Source: DATAYF01 sp036272735
GTDB lineage: Bacteria; Chloroflexota; Ktedonobacteria; Ktedonobacterales; Ktedonobacteraceae
Length of the DNA stretch: 10,588 nt
Reading direction: 5' to 3'
NCBI GenBank assembly: GCA_036272735.1
Contig: DATAYF010000102.1
Location: forward strand, 1 to 10,588
Shown here: piece by piece, positions 1-4,574 of the stretch
How the letters are laid out: each line of letters begins with the position of its first letter
How positions within the stretch are numbered: the first letter of the stretch is position 1
Translations under genes and position numbers: made by a program
The notes under the pieces: generated by a model
The model's database searches: none
Told to the model about the DNA's origin: nothing
What the model saw: the letters and a program-made list of their open reading frames with translations, nothing else

Positions 1-253
1 CTCGTGTGCCCGATACCAGGGGTATTGGGAAGGTGCGGAGGCGCGCCTGCGGGCAGCACACGAGTGTCTCATGCAACGCGCGAAAGAGGGGCAGCGCTTG
101 CCCCGAAGCTTGGGTTTGACTCGAGCCGGAGCGCGTCTGCCTAAAAGGCTGAGAGAACCCACACCAGAGCCAACCTCCCTTGCCCAGGCAGGGAGGCTGG
201 AAGCGTGGAAGGAACCCTCAGAACCTCCCGTGCTTTAGCCGGGAGAGTCTTCA
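1..253 (+). mobile_element. Possible right end / omega-RNA-like remnant of a TnpB-type transposon
   Basis: No recognisable gene is present here, although one plus-strand frame stays open from base 2 to a TAG at 236-238 and may be the last codons of a protein starting outside the window. The stretch is rich in short hairpins: GCCT/AGGC around 139-149, a 7-bp stem CCTCCCT/AGGGAGG at 174-196, and CTCCCG/CGGGAG around 226-246 with a CTTTAG-containing loop. A terminal GC hairpin with a CTTTAG- or CTTCAG-like loop, preceded by other hairpins downstream of an open frame, is the usual look of an IS200/IS605 or IS1341 right end, where TnpB omega-RNA is encoded. The tnpB body would lie left of base 1, so this is inference from structure only. 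A degraded structured leader or an intron fragment is an alternative. Confidence 0.4.
174..196 (+). repeat. Stable hairpin in the left-edge element
   Basis: CCTCCCT (174-180) pairs perfectly with AGGGAGG (190-196). TGCC and GGC add three more pairs around a 2-nt loop with one bulge. Together with the terminal hairpin 30 nt downstream it gives this stretch an RNA-like architecture. A TnpB omega-RNA stem is the favoured reading. Confidence 0.5.
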
Positions 254-294
254 GTGAACGATCTTCCTGATCCATTTGTTCACAACTATCTCTT

Positions 295-1167
295 TCATTG
301 TTCTACTAAATCAGCGGTTTCGTTGTAGAGCGCTTCGGTTTTTGCCAGGGATTCCTGTAACTGAGCACTGGTCATTCCGGTCGCACCTAGCAGCGTGTAG
401 GTCCTCTCTAAGAAATCTTCCGGTTGGATGCTGAAAGATCCGAGATCTGCCTCAAGCTTTTTCTCGCTGAGATAGTAGGTTTCGTTGATGGCATAAAGGA
501 CCTGGACGAAGCAATGAGTGGCACGTGCCAGGCAACCGGTGACGAGGTAAACTTCTCCACGCGAAGCAGCCTTGTAGGTATTGTCGAGCGTGAACCTGGC
601 GCTCCAAAGGAAGTTTTTGATGATGGCTTGCTTGAGATGAGGGGAGTAGTGGGCAACCTTTGCTTTGAGACGCTCAATGACCTGATCTGGATCGTAGAGA
701 GGACGGCAAATCGCGGTTTCTGTACAATACATGAAGCTGTGAAAGCCATAGGCGGGTTGTTGCCAGTAATCGGAGCGTATGTTGCCAGCATTACAGTCAT
801 CGATGGTAGAGGTGACAAAGTCGATATTGCGATAGAGGAAATCGACACGTTGGCCCTGTACAGTGAGCCATGCGCCGCCGTTGACCCACGTTCCCCAGCC
901 TCCTAAATCAGTAACGGTCGGGTTGGGAGCATCATTGAGATGAGAAGCAATAGAGCGAATATGCTCAATGTCCAACGGCTGGTTTTCGTCGTAGTAGAGG
1001 CCAATATCGATATCGGAGTCTGGCCGTTGGGAACCACTAGCGTATGATCCACCCAGGACGATAGCTCTGAGACCCTGAACTGGTTTTAGATGCTCAACAA
1101 TCTGTTGAAGCAGGATCTTGTGTTGCATTGTCGGTTTTTCTTCCCTAACTGATTTCGTTGGAACCAT
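295..1167 (-). CDS. Nucleotidyltransferase domain protein
   Basis: This is a predicted nucleotidyltransferase of the DNA polymerase beta-like (MNT/KNT) superfamily, which transfers a nucleotide to a small molecule or protein; the substrate here is unknown. The diagnostic motif near residues 38-59 reads LGGSYASGS, eight residues, then DID with an Asp pair two apart, the metal-binding GSxxxGS...DxD signature. A likely third Asp is in the later QRVDFLYR strand (about residue 109). The C-terminal 170 residues are helical, as in single-chain members with a fused substrate-binding domain. An ATG at 1200 would add 11 residues but has no Shine-Dalgarno. The ATG at 1167 is preceded by GAGGTGATC, an excellent site, giving 290 aa. 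It lies 70 nt downstream of the LysE gene. An antibiotic-modifying role is possible but not shown. Confidence 0.85.
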   Translation of the reverse strand: MVPTKSVREEKPTMQHKILLQQIVEHLKPVQGLRAIVLGGSYASGSQRPDSDIDIGLYYDENQPLDIEHIRSIASHLNDAPNPTVTDLGGWGTWVNGGAWLTVQGQRVDFLYRNIDFVTSTIDDCNAGNIRSDYWQQPAYGFHSFMYCTETAICRPLYDPDQVIERLKAKVAHYSPHLKQAIIKNFLWSARFTLDNTYKAASRGEVYLVTGCLARATHCFVQVLYAINETYYLSEKKLEADLGSFSIQPEDFLERTYTLLGATGMTSAQLQESLAKTEALYNETADLVEQ

Positions 1168-1195
1168 GATCACCTCGTGTTGGCGGGCGGTGATC
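1168..1195 (-). promoter_or_regulatory. Inverted repeat covering the nucleotidyltransferase ribosome binding site
   Basis: GATCACC (1168-1174 on plus) and GGTGATC (1189-1195) form a perfect 7-bp inverted repeat with a 14-nt spacer. On the minus-strand transcript the 3' arm is GGTGATC directly before ATG 1167 and contains most of the GAGGTGATC Shine-Dalgarno. A transcript starting upstream, for example from lysE, could fold this arm away and reduce initiation. It could instead be a protein operator. Only the repeat is directly seen. Confidence 0.5.
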
Positions 1196-1237
1196 CTCAT
1201 AATGGTCGATTGCGTCTATTAATATTTAAAGGACTGC

Positions 1238-1885
1238 TCATCGTTTTTCCAGCGCGAGCCTCACTCCAAGCGCGATCAACACCACTCCTGTTAGTCGACC
1301 CAGAACCGTGCGTAGATGTGTCCCAACACGGCTCTGTCCTGCCCGGCTGATCAGATATCCATAGAGGTTGAGCCAGACAAGCAGGATTGCCTCGTAGACG
1401 AGCATCATCAGCAACAGGCGCACAGGGCTGTCACCAGGACTGATAAATTGGGGAAGGGCGGTGGCGAAGATTGCACCAGCCTTTGGATTGAGCAGATTGC
1501 TCACCAATCCCTGCCTGAATGCCCCCCAATTGCTGATCTGCTTCGTCTCGATATTCGCAGTAGACGTCGCCGTAGCAGTACGTCGATCTGATCGCAAGCT
1601 GGCGATGATGCCGCGCACACCCAAATATCCTAAGTAGGCAGCACCAACATACTTAAACAACGTGAAGACCACCACCGACTGCTCTAGCAGCACAGCGATT
1701 CCAAGCACGGATGCAAGGGCCCAGGCAACGCTGCCTAGCGCGATACCAACAACCGTGAACGAGACCGCTCGCCTTCCAGTAACCAACGCATTGCGCGTGA
1801 CGAGTGCCGTATCAGGCCCAGGGGTCACAATCAACAAAGTCGCCACAGCAAGGTACGCTGCGAATCTCGCATCCAGCAAGTTCAC
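1238..1885 (-). CDS. LysE/RhtB family amino-acid exporter
   Basis: A 215-aa integral membrane protein of the LysE/RhtB family, proton-coupled exporters of amino acids and related metabolites. The N-terminal signature is clear: a hydrophobic helix, then TPGPDTALVTRNAL and a Gly-rich second helix with VGIALG. Further membrane segments lie near residues 60-95 (KYVGAAYLGYLGVRGI), 145-175 and 190-210. The hydrophilic loop around residues 95-120 is the usual variable segment, and the length is typical (about 205-215 aa). The start is GTG at 1885, preceded by AAGGGAG at suitable spacing. The substrate cannot be told from sequence. The IS607 right end lies immediately upstream, so the native promoter may be displaced or supplied by the element; I see no convincing -35/-10 pair in the leader. 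Confidence 0.9.
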   Translation of the reverse strand: MNLLDARFAAYLAVATLLIVTPGPDTALVTRNALVTGRRAVSFTVVGIALGSVAWALASVLGIAVLLEQSVVVFTLFKYVGAAYLGYLGVRGIIASLRSDRRTATATSTANIETKQISNWGAFRQGLVSNLLNPKAGAIFATALPQFISPGDSPVRLLLMMLVYEAILLVWLNLYGYLISRAGQSRVGTHLRTVLGRLTGVVLIALGVRLALEKR

Positions 1886-1936
1886 GCCCTGACTCCCTTC
1901 GTTCCCATCTGGTCTCAGACTTTACAGTACTCAAAA

Positions 1937-1959
1937 CTGATGACAAATGATAACATCAG
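1937..1959 (-). repeat. Palindrome after tnpB, candidate IS607 right end
   Basis: CTGATG (1937-1942) and CATCAG (1954-1959) form a 6-bp stem around an 11-nt loop, starting 6 nt past the tnpB stop. It is too A/T-poor after the stem to be a standard intrinsic terminator. It is better read as part of the element's right end or the 3' edge of its omega-RNA, just upstream of the lysE leader. Confidence 0.4.
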
Positions 1960-1964
1960 CCCTT

Positions 1965-2110
1965 TTAGACGGTGACTTCGACAGAGGAACCAATATCCTC
2001 TCTACGCTTCTCAGTCAGACGGCAAGGGGCGACTGCACACCCCCCGATCTCCTGCCCAAGTCGAGCTTGGGATTTGGAGAATGCGTTGGGAAATTCCTTG
2101 CGCAGAATGT
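1965..2110 (-). ncRNA. Probable omega-RNA region overlapping the tnpB 3' end
   Basis: TnpB guide RNAs are typically made from the 3' part of the tnpB message plus the right end of the element. Here the tail codes for about 35 residues past the last conserved RuvC-III motif and contains a perfect 6-bp hairpin, CCCAAG/CTTGGG with a 5-nt loop (2055-2071), G-rich runs and a further palindrome after the stop. The guide would be the sequence beyond the right end, inside the lysE leader (below about 1937). The boundaries are a guess. Confidence 0.4.
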
Positions 2111-3257
2111 TGTAACTCCCGTTCACATCTGCGTTAATGCGTCGCCCATCGGATGCCCGATACAAGCCCCGCTTTTCTCGTTTGCCTGAAAATGCGGGCT
2201 TCTCTTTTCGGTTTGGGTCATAGGTCGGAATGGCATCCAGATCGAGAAACGACGCCTTTGACGTATAGCTCTCTTCCCGAACGATCACGGTGATGCCAAC
2301 AAGCTGCGCTTTGTATTGCAGCATCTCGATAAAACGGCTGTGGGGAATCTGGACAAAGGTTTGATTGTTGCGGCGTCCCATTCCCACCTCTTGCTTCCAG
2401 TAGCGATTCTTGCCAATTACTAGTGTTCCGATTCCCTCGCTTACCAACAGATCAATGATGCGACGGCTTGCCGTGTGCAAGAAGTGATTGATACGGCGTG
2501 TACGCTTCGTCGTGATGCGATCAAGATGGCGGGAGGTGAAGCGGTTCTCTTTCGCGAGATGTTTCTGATGGTGGGCGCGTTGTTGGTTATAGTACTGATT
2601 GAGGTGCTTGAGCGGGCGGCCATTGATGAGAAGCGGTTGAAAATTGGGCTTGGTGCTGGTGAGAGCAGCAAGCGTGTTGACTCCCAGATCGATAGCCGCA
2701 ATACCATTGGGATGAACTGCTGCGTGCTTGACCTCTTTTCGGTAAACCACCTCCACCACGTAGCACGATCCACGCGGGACAATACGAACTTGATCAAGAT
2801 CTTCCCAGGTGACTTTCGTGTCAATTTCGATGCCAAGCCCTGACGGAACGATTTTGCCGGTCTTCTTGTAAGCCCGTTTCCCGATGGCCTGTATGTCATA
2901 GATCAGAAGGTTGCGGCCCTTCTCCTTCTGTTTGTAGCCGGGGATCTTGGGTCTGCCAGTGAACTTTTCGGGATGTCCATACCACTCTTTGAGCGCGGCT
3001 CGAAAAGATCGCCAATTCTTGTCTACAGCAATCAAAATGGAGTTACTTACCTTCCTGGGGAGAGCCTGATAACATTCTAGATGCTTCACTCGATGGAAGA
3101 TCGCTGCGTAGGAGAGAAAGATGCTTTCCTCAATGTAGGCTTGCCGGATCTGGTAGGTGGCCTGATTAGAGAGGTTTTTCGATGCAAAGGCGGCGGCGTC
3201 AATGGCTTGATAGCGTGGATCGCTCTGCTTAATGATGTGCTGTTCCACCAATTTCAT
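1965..3257 (-). CDS. tnpB: TnpB-family RNA-guided nuclease of the IS607 element, atypical catalytic site
   Basis: A 430-aa OrfB/TnpB protein. Characterised TnpBs are omega-RNA-guided endonucleases that cut the excised donor site and favour transposon retention. The N-terminal half is the helical/WED region. The RuvC-like fold has RuvC-I Asp190 in AAIDLGVNTLA and RuvC-III Asp377 in INADVNGSYN. The usual RuvC-II Glu (VxEDL) is replaced by Gly282-Lys283 in TLVIGKNRYWKQ; a nearby EESYTSKAS (Glu328/329) could supply the carboxylate. The usual paired CxxC zinc finger before RuvC-III is absent: only Cys62, 165, 407 and 412 exist. The lineage with IGKN and EESYTSK is widespread and conserved, so this is probably a family trait and not decay. 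ATG 3257 overlaps the tnpA stop by 4 nt, implying coupled translation. Confidence 0.9.
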   Translation of the reverse strand: MKLVEQHIIKQSDPRYQAIDAAAFASKNLSNQATYQIRQAYIEESIFLSYAAIFHRVKHLECYQALPRKVSNSILIAVDKNWRSFRAALKEWYGHPEKFTGRPKIPGYKQKEKGRNLLIYDIQAIGKRAYKKTGKIVPSGLGIEIDTKVTWEDLDQVRIVPRGSCYVVEVVYRKEVKHAAVHPNGIAAIDLGVNTLAALTSTKPNFQPLLINGRPLKHLNQYYNQQRAHHQKHLAKENRFTSRHLDRITTKRTRRINHFLHTASRRIIDLLVSEGIGTLVIGKNRYWKQEVGMGRRNNQTFVQIPHSRFIEMLQYKAQLVGITVIVREESYTSKASFLDLDAIPTYDPNRKEKPAFSGKREKRGLYRASDGRRINADVNGSYNILRKEFPNAFSKSQARLGQEIGGCAVAPCRLTEKRREDIGSSVEVTV

Positions 3258-3832
3258 TCGATGCCATCATGCGCTGCTAACTGCTCCACGAAGCGTTCTG
3301 TTTTGCGTTTGGCGCGGTGTTGTCCATACCATCTGGCACAAAACGAGTACACGATGCTTGCTAGATCTTGTAAGAGATCTTCCTTATTGTTTTCAGCCAG
3401 GTTGACGACTTCGATGCTTCTGCCTTGTCCTTCCAAAAGAACCTCTATATAGCGAAAACCAAAGCGCGTCAACCGATCCTTGTGCTCAACGACCAACAGG
3501 GTGATGGAACGATCTTTGAGCAGAGATAACAATTTCGGGCGGCTATCATTGATACCAGAGGCAATCTCCTTGACGACCTGCGTGACCTGATAGCCCTTGA
3601 CAGTACAATACTGCGTTAAGCGTTTAGCCTGTCGTTCCAGGTTCTCTCGCTGCTCCGCTGAAGAGACACATGCATAGATAGCAACTTTCTGCACCGATGG
3701 AACAGGTTCACTCTCCATCACAATTATCGTTCCAAAGGGGGCCTGATAGCCTTTGATCGTTCCATCTCGAAACCAGCGTAAAGCCGTTCGGTAACTAATC
3801 CCTTGTTGTTTGGCATACTGACTTAATTTCAT
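3254..3832 (-). CDS. tnpA: IS607-type serine recombinase TnpA with Arg-to-Cys in the catalytic motif
   Basis: A 192-aa transposase with the IS607 layout: an N-terminal MerR/excisionase-like HTH (residues 1-40, SQYAKQQGISYRTALRWFRDG) followed by a serine-recombinase domain. The catalytic strand reads IYACVSSAEQ. Ser57 aligns with the nucleophile of YARVS, but the preceding Arg is Cys55 (codon TGT, 3668-3670; one transition from CGT). That Arg (R8 in gamma-delta resolvase) is a conserved active-site residue. The downstream EHKDRLTRFG motif (Arg120, Arg123) is intact. The start at 3832 is preferred: an ATG at 3880 would add 16 residues, but that stretch is the promoter itself, and the conserved MKLSQYA start matches the family. 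It overlaps tnpB by ATGA. Activity is doubtful unless Cys is tolerated. Confidence 0.87.
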   Translation of the reverse strand: MKLSQYAKQQGISYRTALRWFRDGTIKGYQAPFGTIIVMESEPVPSVQKVAIYACVSSAEQRENLERQAKRLTQYCTVKGYQVTQVVKEIASGINDSRPKLLSLLKDRSITLLVVEHKDRLTRFGFRYIEVLLEGQGRSIEVVNLAENNKEDLLQDLASIVYSFCARWYGQHRAKRKTERFVEQLAAHDGIE

Positions 3833-3838
3833 ACCAGA

Positions 3839-3867
3839 AATATAGAACAGATATACGTATTTGTCAA
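3839..3867 (-). promoter_or_regulatory. Near-consensus sigma-70 promoter of tnpA, predicted leaderless
   Basis: On the minus strand TTGACA (3862-3867) is followed by exactly 17 nt and TATATT (3839-3844). Six nucleotides then separate the -10 box from the ATG at 3832, so the expected +1 is the A of the start codon. No Shine-Dalgarno is present, consistent with a leaderless mRNA. Three ACGT-centred motifs (3855, 3867, 3890) lie in and around it and may be TnpA or repressor sites. Confidence 0.7.
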
Positions 3868-3896
3868 CGTTTGGCATCATTTCTTACAAACGTATG

Positions 3897-3995
3897 TTAC
3901 ACTTCTTCCTCTAATCCATCTGGATCGAGCCGATAGACACGATTAGAAATATCAAGGCCAGCTAATTGTGCCACTGCTTTTAGGATAGCAGAAGC
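3897..3995 (-). pseudogene. Out-of-frame C-terminal segment of the DUF5615 toxin
   Basis: Shifting the toxin frame by one base after residue 84 (about 3996) opens 32 further codons that end with TAA at 3897-3899. They read as a plausible continuation: ASAILKAVAQLAG, then a segment ending RLDPDGLEEEV. This would give a protein of about 116 aa, close to the usual family length. The present frame instead gives 14 unrelated residues and stops at 3952. A one-base insertion in the GCTAGCTT stretch is the simplest cause; a sequencing error cannot be excluded. Confidence 0.65.
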
Positions 3996-4248
3996 TAGCT
4001 CGCTCACAGAGGCTCTCCTCGGGAACGAGCGGACGGAGGACAAGAATGCCCGCATGTGGTAGTGGAAACGCCGCTTGATTCACATAATCAGTGTCAAAGG
4101 GGATAATAGTCATTTGATGGGCACGAGCATAAGTAAAGATTGCAACATCAGGCTGAGAACGCAGACCTGCATCATACACTCGAGTAGCAACGTATCCTGC
4201 CATTCGCAACGCTGATAGCACCTTGCGTGGCATGTTTTCATCCAGCAA
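3952..4248 (-). CDS. DUF5615 PIN-like toxin, C-terminally frameshifted
   Basis: The N-terminus LLDENMPRKVLSALRMAGY, followed by a GLRSQPDVAIFTYARAH segment and TIIPFDTDYV, is typical of DUF5615/Mut7-C-like PIN-fold proteins, predicted RNases of toxin-antitoxin pairs. The acidic residues Asp3, Glu4, Asp34, Asp52 and Asp54 match the expected catalytic positions. It lies 24 nt after the DUF433 antitoxin stop, in the same frame, the usual order for this pair. No ATG or GTG precedes the conserved LLDE; the only canonical possibility is TTG at 4248, and the codon two before it is ACG where family members usually have the Met. The C-terminus is frameshifted near 3996, leaving 98 residues. It is probably weakly expressed or inactive, although all visible catalytic acids lie before the shift. 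Confidence 0.75.
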   Translation of the reverse strand: MLDENMPRKVLSALRMAGYVATRVYDAGLRSQPDVAIFTYARAHQMTIIPFDTDYVNQAAFPLPHAGILVLRPLVPEESLCERASFCYPKSSGTISWP

Positions 4249-4272
4249 GAACGTCTGTGGGCGTGCCGTCCT

Positions 4273-4536
4273 TTACCCCATGACCATATTTTCCAGCGCG
4301 TCGGCGTATCCTTTGACATACTGAATCATCTCTGGACTCAGTTGCTTGACTGCCATCACCTGTTCTCGTGTCAGATCGTATTCCTGGCAGATCTCCGCAA
4401 TTGGCATGCCACTTTCAAGGTGCCCGATGATACGATCCACAAAGACACGCATCCCCTCGATGATCGGTCGTCCACTGTTGATCGACGGGTCTTGTACAAT
4501 CCCAGCAGAAATGCGCCGTATTCCTTGCAGAGCCAT
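4273..4536 (-). CDS. DUF433 antitoxin
   Basis: An 87-aa protein with the DUF433 core: RISAGIVQDPSINSGRPII, then EGMRVFVDRIIGHLESG and PIAEICQEYDLTREQVMAV. DUF433 proteins are small helical DNA-binding-like antitoxins usually encoded just upstream of DUF5615 toxins, as here. ATG 4536 is chosen because GAGGAGAG lies 6 nt upstream and the conserved core begins soon after; a longer frame reaching to 4653 runs back into the upstream gene and has no family similarity. The usual ending is replaced by a longer Met-rich tail (SPEMIQYVKGYADALENMVMG region). It begins 38 nt after the transpeptidase stop, so transcription may come from the ffh unit. No separate promoter is evident. It would neutralise the toxin and perhaps autoregulate. 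Confidence 0.85.
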   Translation of the reverse strand: MALQGIRRISAGIVQDPSINSGRPIIEGMRVFVDRIIGHLESGMPIAEICQEYDLTREQVMAVKQLSPEMIQYVKGYADALENMVMG

Positions 4537-4574
4537 GTGTTCTCTCCTCTCGTTCCCTAAGTGTACCCTACTCC

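Larger units (their letters stand above)
1937..3905 (-). mobile_element. IS607-family insertion sequence (tnpA + tnpB), approximate ends
   Basis: Gene order tnpA (serine recombinase) then tnpB with a 4-nt overlap defines an IS607-type element. IS607 elements have no long terminal inverted repeats and duplicate no target, so the ends cannot be fixed from one copy. The right end is placed at the imperfect palindrome after the tnpB stop. The left end is placed just upstream of the tnpA promoter, next to the displaced stop codon of the toxin gene. TGACAAAT occurs near both ends in opposite orientation (1941-1948 on plus; within 3860-3866 on minus), a weak hint of related end sequences. All genes around it read in the same direction. 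Confidence 0.65.

Noticed and set aside
1..253. Group II intron 3' fragment
   Set aside because: The domain V signature (GAGCCGTATGCG-type hairpin with AGC triad) was not found; the hairpins fit a TnpB-type end better.
1886..1964. Dedicated lysE promoter
   Set aside because: TTGTCA and TGTAAA are present but only 14 nt apart, so no convincing -35/-10 pair can be called.
3833..3880. 16-residue N-terminal extension of tnpA
   Set aside because: The DNA encoding it is the -35/-10 promoter region, and no ribosome binding site precedes the ATG at 3880.
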